Origin: Lysobacteraceae bacterium
Lineage (GTDB): Bacteria; Pseudomonadota; Gammaproteobacteria; Xanthomonadales; Xanthomonadaceae
NCBI GenBank assembly: GCA_030681035.1
Contig: JAUXUI010000110.1
Span: forward strand, 1 to 64,000
Direction of reading: 5' to 3'
DNA length: 64,000 nucleotides
The notes beneath the pieces are model-generated. The model was not told where the DNA came from. It worked only from the letters and a program-made list of their open reading frames with translations, and did not search any database. Made by a program: the position numbers and the translations under genes. Of this stretch, positions 43,834 to 51,520 are shown in pieces. Within the stretch, counting starts at the first letter, position 1. Each line of letters begins with the position of its first letter.

Positions 43834-44570
43834 GCTGGTTGTTTGATCTGGGCAATACCCGTTTGAAATGGGCGCGGCTGGCGAACGGGCAGTTGCTCGA
43901 TCGTGGCGCGCTGACGCACCAGGGCGGCGGTTTTGATCAGGCCCTGGATGCAGCGCTTGCGGCAATGCCACGTGCCAAGGAAGCGCTGCTGTCGTCGGTC
44001 GCGACGCCAGACCTTGCCGCGCGCGTGCGCGCCCTGTGCGCCCGGCACGGAGTGCCTTCCCGCGACGTTTCCCCAACCCCCGCATTGGCGGGCGTACGCA
44101 TCGCATATACGCATCCCGAGCAATTGGGTGCCGACCGATTTCTCGCGTTGCTTGCCGCGCACGCACGCGGGCCGGGGCCATGGCTGATTGCGAGCATCGG
44201 CACCGCAGTCACCGTGGATGCGCTCGCACACGATGGCAGGCATCTGGGCGGCGTGATTGCGCCCACGCCCGCCCTGATGCGCGAGGCACTGGCCGCGCGC
44301 GTGCCGCATTTGCGCAACGATGGCGGCGAGCCCATGGTGTTTGCCAGCAACACCCGCGACGCGCTGGCTGGGGGCGCGGCTGGCGCGGTACTTGGCCTGA
44401 TCGAGCGTTGCCATGCCAAGGCCGCGGTGGTATTTGGCTGCGCGCCCACGATTTTGCTCGGTGGTGGCGGTGCAGCGGACATCGGGCCAGAGCTTGGCCT
44501 CGCGTACCAGCCGTCACCGGACTTGGTGCTGGAGGGCCTGGCGGTATGGGCGAAGCATGGCTCGGGTTAG
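43830..44570 (+). CDS. coaX: Type III pantothenate kinase
   Basis: A 246-residue ASKHA-fold kinase that phosphorylates pantothenate, the first step of CoA synthesis. Motifs: FDLGNTRLKWA (D6), LGADRFLALLAA, and IGTAVTVDAL. It overlaps birA by 4 bp, a neighbour arrangement common in beta- and gammaproteobacteria. The SPOR gene follows 9 bp later. Confidence 0.95.
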   Translation: MSWLFDLGNTRLKWARLANGQLLDRGALTHQGGGFDQALDAALAAMPRAKEALLSSVATPDLAARVRALCARHGVPSRDVSPTPALAGVRIAYTHPEQLGADRFLALLAAHARGPGPWLIASIGTAVTVDALAHDGRHLGGVIAPTPALMREALAARVPHLRNDGGEPMVFASNTRDALAGGAAGAVLGLIERCHAKAAVVFGCAPTILLGGGGAADIGPELGLAYQPSPDLVLEGLAVWAKHGSG

Positions 44571-44579
44571 AATCCCGGG

Positions 44580-45434
44580 ATGATATCGCGCGCATTGGTT
44601 GCCATTTTATTGATGATGAACCTGGGCGTGGCCGCCTGGTGGATGTGGGGCCCGGGGCCATACCAGCCAGTTGTTCGCGACGCGACGATTGCGGGAATAC
44701 CGCAATTGCAGTTGCTGTCAGAACGTGAGCCCGTGCTCGCCGAGGTGCCAGCGCGTGTTGAATCCAGCAGCGCCATGCAAGCAGCGGCTGAAGCCGTAGC
44801 CGGCACGGTTGTCGCTGAGATTTCGTCTGAATCGACAAGCGAACCCGTGTCGGCAACTGATGCCAGCGTCGCGACAGCGATCACCGGCTCGCCTGGCGCC
44901 GTGCCAGACAGCGCAGCGGCCCAGCCCGAGCCGCCAACCGAGGCTGTTGGCGATGCTGAAACGGTAGCTCCACAGGTGGCGCATCACTGCTTCAGCATCG
45001 GGCCGTTCGCGGCGATCGACGATGTGCGCCGCACCAGCGCGTTGATCGAGTCTTCATTGCAACGGCAACAGGTGCGCGAAGTGCGCAGCAATGAAATACG
45101 TGGCTACCGGGTATATCTGCCGCCATTTCCAACCCGGCAAGAGGCCATGGACGCTGCTCGAACCTTGCAGGAAAAAGGTTTGCGTGATTACTACGTGGTT
45201 ACCGCTGGCGAACAAGAAAATACCGTTTCACTTGGCTTGTTTCGCGATCTTGCCAATGCGCAATCGCGGCGCGAGCTGGTGCGCGGCTTTGGTTTTGAGC
45301 CGCGCCTTGAACCGCGCCAGCAGGAGTTGACGCATTGGTGGCTCGACATTGCGGTGGCTGCGGATGATGACGGTTGGCGTGCGCAGGCGACGCGCTACCC
45401 GGGTACGCGGATCGAGGCGTTGCCGTGTCAATGA
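44580..45434 (+). CDS. SPOR domain membrane protein
   Basis: A 284-residue protein with a single N-terminal membrane helix (ALVAILLMMNLGVAAWWMW), an Ala/Glu/Ser-rich periplasmic stretch to about 135, and a SPOR fold at about 138-220 (CFSIGPFAAIDDVRR, RGYRVYLPPFPTRQEA, YVVTAGEQENTVSLGLF). SPOR domains bind denuded septal peptidoglycan. It is the last gene of the plsY-birA-coaX run, just before tRNA-Thr. Confidence 0.85.
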   Translation: MISRALVAILLMMNLGVAAWWMWGPGPYQPVVRDATIAGIPQLQLLSEREPVLAEVPARVESSSAMQAAAEAVAGTVVAEISSESTSEPVSATDASVATAITGSPGAVPDSAAAQPEPPTEAVGDAETVAPQVAHHCFSIGPFAAIDDVRRTSALIESSLQRQQVREVRSNEIRGYRVYLPPFPTRQEAMDAARTLQEKGLRDYYVVTAGEQENTVSLGLFRDLANAQSRRELVRGFGFEPRLEPRQQELTHWWLDIAVAADDDGWRAQATRYPGTRIEALPCQ

Positions 45435-45509
45435 TCGGCAATGGGATGGTTCGCGCAATCGGCGATGCCATTCCCGCGCAGGCATCGGCGCTGCTAGAAT
45501 ATCCACCGC

Positions 45510-45585
45510 GCCGGCATAGCTCAGTTGGTAGAGCAACCGCCTTGTAAGCGGTAGGTCCCCAGTTCGAATCCGGGTGCCGGCACCA
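45510..45585 (+). tRNA. tRNA-Thr (anticodon TGT)
   Basis: A 76-base cloverleaf with encoded CCA. The acceptor stem is GCCGGCA/TGCCGGC, the D arm TAGCTCAGTTGGTAGAGCA, the anticodon loop CTTGTAA with TGT at 45543-45545, and the T arm CCAGTTCGAATCCGG. It is followed by a terminator and then by a decayed integrase and toxin-antitoxin island, consistent with its 3' end having served as an attachment site. Confidence 0.97.
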
Positions 45586-45631
45586 CAAGACCGTTTCAGC
45601 ACGTCCAACACCATCGCCAGAAACCTCTGAA

Positions 45632-45656
45632 CCCCGCATAACAGCGGGGTTTTTGT
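45632..45656 (+). terminator. Rho-independent terminator after tRNA-Thr
   Basis: CCCCGC (45632-45637) pairs with GCGGGG (45644-45649) around ATAACA, followed by TTTTTG. It lies 46 bp after the tRNA. Confidence 0.85.
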
Positions 45657-45690
45657 TTTATAGTGTTACGGTATCGTCCGCTTGTATCGG

Positions 45691-45887
45691 GTGGCATGTG
45701 GTGGCATATCTGATGACACAAGCGCAGATGCCACCGTTAGCGCGCGCAATGTGCCATCACCGGAGCTGCTGCCATGCTGACCGATACCGCCGCCCGCAAA
45801 GCCAAGCCGGATTACCTGGACACCCTGCGCGATGGTGCGACCAACGTGGTGCCGCTGCGTGGCAAGCGCGCGGTGTTTGCTGTCTGA
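45691..45887 (+). pseudogene. Integrase N-terminal scrap with TGGCAT direct repeats
   Basis: At 45774 an ATG starts MLTDTAARKAKPD, the characteristic beginning of tyrosine recombinases with a DUF4102 arm-binding domain; the frame diverges after about 12 residues and stops at 45887. Just upstream, GTGGCAT occurs at 45691 and 45701, with an inverted ATGCCACC at 45728, resembling integrase arm-binding sites between a tRNA and its integrase. The rest of the integrase is absent. Confidence 0.5.
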
Positions 45888-45898
45888 TCGCTGCCGCG

Positions 45899-46120
45899 TC
45901 AATCGGGCCAGCGTCCGCTGTGGAGGATGCCGGCCAGCCCGGCCAACACGTGCAAGCCGCATACGCCGATCCATAGCGCCAGCAACAGCAGCGCGCCCGC
46001 TGCGATGTCGATCGCGATGGTGAACAGCAGGGCCGCGAGCACGCCCATGCCGGCGAACAGCGCCCACCCGAAGGCGGCGAGGCCGGCGTCGAACACCACG
46101 GCGAGAATGAAGCGATCCAT
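45899..46120 (-). CDS. Small hydrophobic hypothetical protein
   Basis: A 73-residue protein that is almost entirely membrane-spanning (MDRFILAVVFDAGLAAFGWALF, LLFTIAIDIAAGALLLLALWIG, CGLHVLAGLAGIL). No family is recognised. It follows the brnA antitoxin on the same strand. A longer frame from 46156 uses a TTG start. Confidence 0.4.
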   Translation of the reverse strand: MDRFILAVVFDAGLAAFGWALFAGMGVLAALLFTIAIDIAAGALLLLALWIGVCGLHVLAGLAGILHSGRWPD

Positions 46121-46152
46121 GCCGGCGAGACTGCGCCGCCGCTGGCCCGTGG

Positions 46153-46425
46153 TCAAACCGGGCGATGCGTTTTCAGCCAGTCTTTGAGGGCGGTATCTAC
46201 CCGAGTCTGCCAGCCGTCGCCCGTGGCCCGGAACCGCTCCACTACGTCGTGGGACAAGCGGATCGTGATGCGCTCCTTGGTGGGCGATAGCTGCGGGCCG
46301 CGCACGCCCAGCTTCTTGCGCAGGGATTCCGGCAGCGCTGAGGTCGGCACGGCGCGGGCGAAGTCATCCTTTGTCCACTCCGGGTTTTCGTCATCGATAA
46401 GTTCAGGTTTGGGTCGCTTGTTCAT
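46153..46425 (-). CDS. brnA: BrnA-family antitoxin
   Basis: A 90-residue BrnA antitoxin. It has the family's DDENPEWTKDDFARA N-terminus and a ribbon-helix-helix end, KERITIRLSHDVVERFRATGDGWQTRVDTALKDWL. The start at ATG 46425 lies inside the end of the corrected brnT frame, the usual toxin-first overlap. The frame is intact while its toxin is broken. Confidence 0.9.
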   Translation of the reverse strand: MNKRPKPELIDDENPEWTKDDFARAVPTSALPESLRKKLGVRGPQLSPTKERITIRLSHDVVERFRATGDGWQTRVDTALKDWLKTHRPV

Positions 46426-46712
46426 ACTGCCGCGCCTCACGCTTGTTGGCCTTTCGGAAGCTGATGACGCGGATACCCGTTACCGTTTCCACGAACACCA
46501 GCGCGTGCAACCGCGCGCCCACGAAGCCAAGCGAGTAGGCGAACTTCGCCATAGTCGCGCCGGTCTTCCACGACAACGACGGCTGACTCGAAATCGAACT
46601 CCGCTACCCGCTCGAACGACAACCCGCGCTCACGGATGTTGTTGTCGTTCTTGACGGGGTCGAAGTCGAACTGCGCGCAGCAAATCGTATGTACATAAAG
46701 GGCGGTTGTCAA
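46403..46712 (-). pseudogene. brnT: BrnT-family toxin, frameshifted
   Basis: The first 55 residues match BrnT (FDFDPVKNDNNIRERGLSFERVAEFDF, then VVVEDRRDYGE). Near 46549-46556 the frame slips; in another frame the conserved remainder FVGARLHALVFVET, then GIRVISFRKANKREARQYE, is complete and ends at 46403, overlapping brnA by 23 bp. The span is 310 bases, one more than a multiple of three, so one base appears to have been inserted. The shifted frame yields unrelated sequence. Confidence 0.8.
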
Positions 46713-46752
46713 GGCTTTTTGTGCATACGTCAGCCGGTCAGTCTTGCGCGCC

Positions 46753-46769
46753 GTATAGCGTAACTATAC
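46753..46769. promoter_or_regulatory. Palindromic operator upstream of the second higBA
   Basis: GTATAG-CGTAA-CTATAC is a perfect 6+5+6 inverted repeat 10 bp before the higB ATG on the plus strand, in the divergent gap with brnT. It fits a HigA operator overlapping the promoter. Confidence 0.55.
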
Positions 46770-46779
46770 ACATGCCAGC

Positions 46780-47057
46780 ATGATTCGTTCGTTCCGGCAC
46801 AAGGGCATCGAAGCGTTCTACCGGAGCGGCGGCACACACGGCATTCAGGCCAAGCACGGCAAGCGGCTGCGGCTGCGGTGGCGCGGTTGAGCGTGGCGCG
46901 GGTGGCCGGCGACATGGCCGCGCCCGGCTGGAAGTTGCACCCGTTGAAAGGAAAACTGATCGACCATTGGGCGGTTTGGGTGGATAGCCACTGGCGATTG
47001 ACCTTTGCTTTCGAGCATGGCGACGTGGTGCTGGTGGACTATCAGGACTATCACTGA
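46780..47057 (+). pseudogene. higB: HigB-type toxin, frameshifted
   Basis: MIRSFRHKGIEAFYRSG and HGIQAKHGKRLRLR start a standard HigB toxin, but the frame then reaches TGA at the 38th codon. After skipping near 46875-46881 the family sequence resumes (VARVAGDMAAPGWKLHPLKG, then HWRLTFAFEHGDVVLVDYQDYH) and stops at 47057. The span is 278 bases, one short of a multiple of three. The intact higA follows 10 bp later. Confidence 0.82.
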
Positions 47058-47067
47058 GGAACGCGAT

Positions 47068-47358
47068 ATGACCGACATGCACAATCCACCGCACCCCGGC
47101 GAAGTGTTGCGGGAATGGCTTGATGGTTTCACCGTCACCGAGGTGGCCGCCCGGCTTGGGGTGACTCGCGCCGCGCTGTCGCGTGTGCTGAACGGCGCTG
47201 CCGGTATCAGTGCCGACATGGACCTGCGCTTGTCCAAGGCGCTGCGCACGTCGCCGGGCACGTGGTACGCGATGCAGGGGCATTACGACATGTGGCAGGC
47301 GCAGCAGCGCTTTCGCGGCAAAGTGCGGCCGATCACGCCAGCACAAGCGGCGAGCTGA
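47068..47358 (+). CDS. higA: HigA-type antitoxin
   Basis: A 96-residue antitoxin of the VapI/HigA type: MHNPPHPGEVLREWL at the start, an HTH with VTEVAARLGVTRAALSRVLNG, and MDLRLSKALRTSPGTWYAMQ. It follows the broken higB toxin. The frame is intact and it could still repress its operon through the palindrome at 46753-46769. Confidence 0.9.
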   Translation: MTDMHNPPHPGEVLREWLDGFTVTEVAARLGVTRAALSRVLNGAAGISADMDLRLSKALRTSPGTWYAMQGHYDMWQAQQRFRGKVRPITPAQAAS

Positions 47359-47448
47359 TGCCATTGACAACGCGCCGCCGCCGACCGCTGGTCAAGCCTG
47401 GCGCATGGCAGTCGTCGAACCCGAACCCGTTGCGACTCTGATACGGTG

Positions 47449-47745
47449 TCATGCTGCCAAGCCGCGCAGCGCCTCCGGTGTGCGCAGGGCGATCTGCAGC
47501 AAGGTGCGCGCGGCACCCGAGGGATGCTTGCGCCCTTGCTCCCAGCTTTGCAGTGTGCGCACCGACACCCCCAGCAGGGCGGCGAACTTGGCCTGCGACA
47601 GCCCTGCCTTGGTACGGGCTTCGACCACGGGCGAATACACCACCCGTCCCTCGTCGCGCTGCATCTGCCGCACCGACTCCAGCAGTTCGGCGCCAATGTC
47701 GCGCTTGGCATCGCGCTTCAGCAGTTCTTGCTCGGTCTTCGGCAT
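47449..47745 (-). CDS. XRE-family antitoxin of a RelE-like toxin
   Basis: A 98-residue HTH protein. The N-terminus is MPKTEQELLKRDAKRDIGAELLESV; the HTH is TKAGLSQAKFAALLGVSVRTLQSWEQGRKHPSG. This is the NadS/HigA-2 type that follows RelE/HigB-2 toxins. Its ATG lies 1 bp after the toxin stop. The frame is intact. Confidence 0.88.
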   Translation of the reverse strand: MPKTEQELLKRDAKRDIGAELLESVRQMQRDEGRVVYSPVVEARTKAGLSQAKFAALLGVSVRTLQSWEQGRKHPSGAARTLLQIALRTPEALRGLAA

Positions 47746-47746
47746 A

Positions 47747-48051
47747 TCAAAGTTCCTTCACGATCTGGTGCAGGATGTCGGCGGAGATGTTGTCCTGCGC
47801 GCTCTTGGCGTAGATCACCAGCAGCACGATGCTGCCCGCCGCCAGCCGGTTGAAGTAGATCATCCGCACCCCGCCTTGTTTGCCCATGCCAGCGCGCGAC
47901 CAGCGCACCTTGCGGCAGCCGCCGGATTGTGGGACCACGTCACCCGCCACCGGGTTGGCAGCCAAGAACGCAGCGAACTCGGTGCGCTCATCGTCTGTCC
48001 AGTAGTCGGGCCAAAGCTTGGCGAAAAGCGGCGTCCGATCACGCTGAACAT
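47747..48051 (-). pseudogene. RelE/HigB2-type toxin, frameshifted near its start
   Basis: The long frame encodes TPLFAKLWPDYWTDDERTEFAAF, VAGDVVPQSGGCRKVRWSRAG and RMIYFNRLAAGSIVLLVIYAK, a full RelE-like toxin. The family's usual start MFSVI is present at 48051 but in a different frame, joined after only five residues. The span is 305 bases, one short of a multiple of three, so a base is missing near 48033-48039. No good in-frame start exists upstream of the motif; TTG at 47965 would remove 30 residues. A truncated product cannot be excluded. Confidence 0.72.
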
Positions 48052-48061
48052 GGGCCGAACA

Positions 48062-48076
48062 TACTACCAGGTAGTA
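48062..48076. promoter_or_regulatory. Palindromic operator upstream of the RelE-type module
   Basis: TACTACC-A-GGTAGTA is a perfect 7+1+7 palindrome 11 bp before the toxin ATG (minus strand), consistent with an antitoxin-binding operator at the promoter. Confidence 0.6.
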
Positions 48077-48440
48077 AATTCGTCAAGGCCTCAGCACCAC
48101 GTCTGCCATCCCACCCGCTTGACGGTGCTGCATGGCGTGGCATACGGTGCGCATCGCTGTTGTTGAATGGACGGTCGAGCTGGCCGCCTTGATCCCACGG
48201 TGTGCGTGCGCCGCCAGTTTGGTGCCATGGTTGTGGCGCGTTTCGAAAACAACCGGATCATGCACCTGTTATAAACGGCGTTCAGAATGCTCTGTCAATG
48301 CTGTTTTCGTCATTCCAGCGCAAGCTGGAATCGCAGGCAGCACCATGGCCCCCAGCTTTCGCTGGGGTGACGACTTGTTCAGAGTGTTCTTTAGGCCACT
48401 TATTCGGTGCCGGATGCCGCACCACCTGCAGAGGTTTCTA
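48077..48440. mobile_element. Gap with composite hairpin element, family 2
   Basis: About 48286-48393 carries a left arm AGAATGCTCTG and a right arm ACTTGTTCAGAGTGTTCTTTA around two hairpins: CATTCCAGC...GCTGGAATC (near 48313-48332) and CCCCAGCTTTCGCTGGGG (near 48350-48367). Arms are shared with elements at 13916-14106 and 17803-17915. I see no gene in 48077-48285; the long frame there is the open upstream part of the rhodanese frame. Confidence 0.5.
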
Positions 48441-48827
48441 ATGCATTTTCGCGCGTTGATTGTGTTTGTCGCTTTACTGATTTGCGCATCGGGCGTTTGT
48501 GCCGGTGAGCCGGTTGCGCCGCGCCAACTGGCCAGGCAGTTGCAGGCAGATAACGCGCCGCTGGTGCTCGATGTGCGCACCCAGGTCGAGTTCGATGCCG
48601 GCCATATACCCGGTGCCGTATTGATTCCACATGATCAGTTGGCCGAGCGTTTCGATGAAGTTCCGGTTGATCGTGAGGTAGTGGTGTATTGCCATAGTGG
48701 CCGGCGTTCAACCTTGGCCGAGCGAATACTGGTGGCGCACGGGCGTCAGGTGAGCCAGCTCGATGGCAGTTGGATCGGTTGGAAAGCTGCTGGCCTGCCG
48801 GCAGCAACGGCGGAGCAGATGCCATGA
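48441..48827 (+). CDS. Secreted rhodanese-like protein
   Basis: A 128-residue single-domain rhodanese with a signal peptide (MHFRALIVFVALLICASGVCAG). Active-site cysteine C84 is in VVVYCHSGRRS; DVRTQVEFDAGHIPGAVLIPH is the conserved CH2A region. Periplasmic rhodaneses move sulfur or sense redox state. GAGGTT precedes the ATG. It overlaps the next gene by 4 bp. Confidence 0.9.
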   Translation: MHFRALIVFVALLICASGVCAGEPVAPRQLARQLQADNAPLVLDVRTQVEFDAGHIPGAVLIPHDQLAERFDEVPVDREVVVYCHSGRRSTLAERILVAHGRQVSQLDGSWIGWKAAGLPAATAEQMP

Positions 48828-49753
48828 TGGCGCGGACGATTGCGCTGATCGGCGCGCCGACGGACATCGGCGCGGGCCATCGTGGTGCATCGATGGGGCC
48901 GGAGGCGCTGCGCGTGGCGGGTATCGAGGCGGCATTGGTGCAGCGTGGTTGCAGCGTGCTCGACACCGGCAACATCTCTGGCCCGTTGAATCCGTGGCAA
49001 CCACCAACGGATGGCTACCGCCATCTGCCGGAAGTGGTGGCATGGAATCGCGCATTGATGAATGCGGTTTACGCGCAACTTGCTGCGGATCGCATGCCGG
49101 TGGTGCTGGGTGGCGATCATTGCCTGGCCATCGGCAGTATCACTGCGGTTGCACGCTGGTGCCGCGAGCGCGGCAAAACCCTGCGGGTGCTCTGGCTCGA
49201 TGCCCATGCCGACTTCAATACCAGCACATTGACTCCATCAGGCAACATCCACGGCATGCCGGTGGCCTGTTTGTGTGGCAATGGCCCCGATGAGCTGATC
49301 AATCTGGGCGGCAGTGCGCCGGCGGTAAATCCATCGGTGTTCCGGCAGATTGGCATCCGTTCGGTCGATGCCGGTGAGAAACGACTCGTGCATGACGTTG
49401 ATCTGGACATCTACGACATGCGCTATATCGACGAGTTTGGCATGCGCGAGGCGGTGATGCAGGCGCTTGATGGCATCGACGCCAACACCCATCTGCATGT
49501 CAGCTTCGATGTCGATTTTCTCGACCCCAGCATCGCGCCGGGCGTCGGTACCACGGTAAAAGGCGGCCCGAATTACCGTGAGGCGCAACTGGTGATGGAA
49601 CTGCTGGCCGATACCGGCCTGTTGGCGTCACTGGACATCATGGAGCTCAATCCAGCGTTCGATAACCGCAACCGAACTGCCAAGCTGGCCGTGGACCTGG
49701 TGGAGAGCCTGTTCGGTAAATCCACCCTGATGCGGCAGCGCGACGCCGACTAA
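48824..49753 (+). CDS. rocF: Arginase
   Basis: A 309-residue ureohydrolase. The di-manganese ligands appear in order: VVLGGDHCLAIGS, LWLDAHADFNT and SFDVDFLDPSIAPGVGT. The substrate loop NTSTLTPSGNIHGMPVA is of arginase rather than agmatinase type. It hydrolyses arginine to ornithine and urea. The first of two adjacent ATGs (48824) overlaps the rhodanese stop; 48827 is equally likely. Confidence 0.9.
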   Translation: MMARTIALIGAPTDIGAGHRGASMGPEALRVAGIEAALVQRGCSVLDTGNISGPLNPWQPPTDGYRHLPEVVAWNRALMNAVYAQLAADRMPVVLGGDHCLAIGSITAVARWCRERGKTLRVLWLDAHADFNTSTLTPSGNIHGMPVACLCGNGPDELINLGGSAPAVNPSVFRQIGIRSVDAGEKRLVHDVDLDIYDMRYIDEFGMREAVMQALDGIDANTHLHVSFDVDFLDPSIAPGVGTTVKGGPNYREAQLVMELLADTGLLASLDIMELNPAFDNRNRTAKLAVDLVESLFGKSTLMRQRDAD

Positions 49754-49765
49754 ACCCGAAAAACG

Positions 49766-49926
49766 CCTGAGGTCGCAATGGCACTTCCTTGAAGCCCAGA
49801 CTTCCAAATTTCATCGTTCCTGCGAAAGCGGGAATCGTGCGCCCCCGGTTGCGGGCCAGCCGAACGGCTCTGGATTCCCGCTTTCGCGGGAATGACGCAG
49901 ATCAAGGAAGCGCCATTGGTCTCAGG
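49766..49926. mobile_element. Composite hairpin element, family 1 copy C
   Basis: A 161-bp element, the best preserved of its family. The left end CCTGAGGTCGCAATGGCACT and the complement of the right end CCTGAGACCAATGGCGCT agree closely, both continuing TCCTTGA. Inside are GCGAAAGCGGGAAT and ATTCCCGCTTTCGCGGGAAT hairpins. It lies between convergent rocF and psd. Confidence 0.7.
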
Positions 49927-50785
49927 TGGTTGCTCGCTTCGCATCGGCATGCAAGGCGCCGATACGCTCACCCACTTGCAGCGCCTGATCGCTGCCCAGT
50001 GTGTCCAGCGCCACGGTGTTGGCCGGCCACAGCATGATTACGGTGGAGCCGTAATTGAAGCGTGCCATTTCCGCGAACCGGGCCAGGGTGATGCCCTTGC
50101 CGTGCCAGTCGCGTACCCGTGGGCGGCTGGCATAGGGCGGGATTTCTTCACCGCCCCACACCGTTTGCACACCCGATACCAGCATCGCGCCAACCATCAC
50201 CACGCAGAGCGGGCCGTGATCGGTATCGAAGTGGCACACCAGGCGCTCGTTGCGTGCGAACAAACGCGGGATCGCGCGCACTGCCCACGGCGCCACGCTG
50301 AACAGGCGGCCCGGAATATGCAGGGTTTCGCGCAGGGTGCCTGCCATCGGCATGTGGACACGGTGATAATCACGCGGCGACAGGTAGATATTGACGAAAT
50401 CGCCATCGGCATAAACCGCTGCTGCGCTGTCGCTGCCAAGCAATTCGCTGGCACTGAACCATTGCCCCTTGGCTTGCACGATTCGCCCGGATTCGATGTG
50501 TCCGGCTTGGCTGATCTTGCCGTCGGCGGGGCTCAGAATGGCAAGCGGATTGCTGTCGGCCTGCCGTGCGCCGGCTTTCAGTGTGCGGGTGAAAAACGCA
50601 TTGAAGTGTGGGTAGCTGTCGGGATCGGGGTGCTCGGCTTCACTCAGGTTGACGTTGAACCGCCGTACCACGGTGTCGATCATGGCGCGTTTGAATGGCA
50701 ACCAACGCCAGCGCGCCAGCGCATAAGCCAGGCGCGACAACAGCCTATGTGGCAGCACATATTGCAATACGACGGCAAGCTTCAT
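49922..50785 (-). CDS. psd: Phosphatidylserine decarboxylase proenzyme
   Basis: A 287-residue proenzyme of the inner membrane that forms phosphatidylethanolamine. The self-cleavage motif is YGST with G246-S247 (the family form is LGST), which yields the pyruvoyl group on the alpha chain. [10 protein letters not shown]-type ([10 protein letters not shown]) and [11 protein letters not shown] are the conserved beta-chain segments, with the latter holding the histidine/aspartate. The gene follows the SCO gene with a 4-bp overlap. Confidence 0.95.
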   Translation of the reverse strand: MKLAVVLQYVLPHRLLSRLAYALARWRWLPFKRAMIDTVVRRFNVNLSEAEHPDPDSYPHFNAFFTRTLKAGARQADSNPLAILSPADGKISQAGHIESGRIVQAKGQWFSASELLGSDSAAAVYADGDFVNIYLSPRDYHRVHMPMAGTLRETLHIPGRLFSVAPWAVRAIPRLFARNERLVCHFDTDHGPLCVVMVGAMLVSGVQTVWGGEEIPPYASRPRVRDWHGKGITLARFAEMARFNYGSTVIMLWPANTVALDTLGSDQALQVGERIGALHADAKRATT

Positions 50786-51450
50786 GGCGTACTCTGCACG
50801 ATGGCGATCAGGTCGTTGGCGATTGCTGCCGGTGCATGCGGTGCGCGGATCAGGCCGGCAAAGCGGCCCTGCGGGTCGAGCAAGGTGATGTGTGCGGAAT
50901 GGTCGATGCTGTAGTTGGCTGGGTCAGTGCCTGCGGCGACCGGAGCTTTCATGAACACCATGCCCAGGCTGCGGGTAAATGCTTCCAGCGCGGGCAGATC
51001 ACCGGTTACCCCGATCGCATCGGGGCTGAAAAAGCGGGCATATTCCTGGGTGCGGTCGGGGCTGTCGCGCTCGGGATCGACCGATACAAACAATATCTGC
51101 GGCTGTTGCGCTGCGGGCAGGCTTTTGGCCCACAGCTTCGCTGCACCACCCAGATCAGCCAGGGTGGTGGGGCAGACATCCGGGCAGTGGGTGAAGCCGA
51201 TAAATACCAGCGTCCAGCGGCCTTCAAGGTCGTTGAGGGTGAGTGGCTCATCACCGGCGCCGAGCAGCGCAAACGCCGGTATCGTGCGTGGCGATGGCAG
51301 CAGTGTGGTGATGGCCATCGCGGGTGGCGATTTGCTTTTGCTGTAGAGCAAAGGTTGCGCGGCCCAGAGGCCAAGGCCGGCAGCCAGTGACGCGACCAGG
51401 ATCATCAGGGTCGAGCGGCGGATGAAACCATGCGTTGATATACGGGTCAT
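50782..51450 (-). CDS. SCO1/SenC-type copper chaperone
   Basis: A 222-residue membrane-anchored thioredoxin-like protein. An N-terminal helix ([19 protein letters not shown]) is followed by the SCO domain with the copper site C89-x3-C93 ([10 protein letters not shown]) and the distant histidine in [10 protein letters not shown]. It delivers copper to cytochrome c oxidase CuA. No oxidase gene is nearby. The gene is coupled to psd by a 4-bp overlap. Confidence 0.93.
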   Translation of the reverse strand: MTRISTHGFIRRSTLMILVASLAAGLGLWAAQPLLYSKSKSPPAMAITTLLPSPRTIPAFALLGAGDEPLTLNDLEGRWTLVFIGFTHCPDVCPTTLADLGGAAKLWAKSLPAAQQPQILFVSVDPERDSPDRTQEYARFFSPDAIGVTGDLPALEAFTRSLGMVFMKAPVAAGTDPANYSIDHSAHITLLDPQGRFAGLIRAPHAPAAIANDLIAIVQSTP

Positions 51451-51520
51451 GGCGCGAATTATAGCCCGCTGAACGATAGCTTCCCGGTATACTTTCGGGG
51501 TTTAGGTGGGCCTTATAGCG

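Noticed and set aside
34703-48051. Broken toxins explained purely by sequencing error
   Set aside because: All long core genes here are intact and the lesions fall only in toxin genes; error cannot be excluded without reads but is not the simplest reading.
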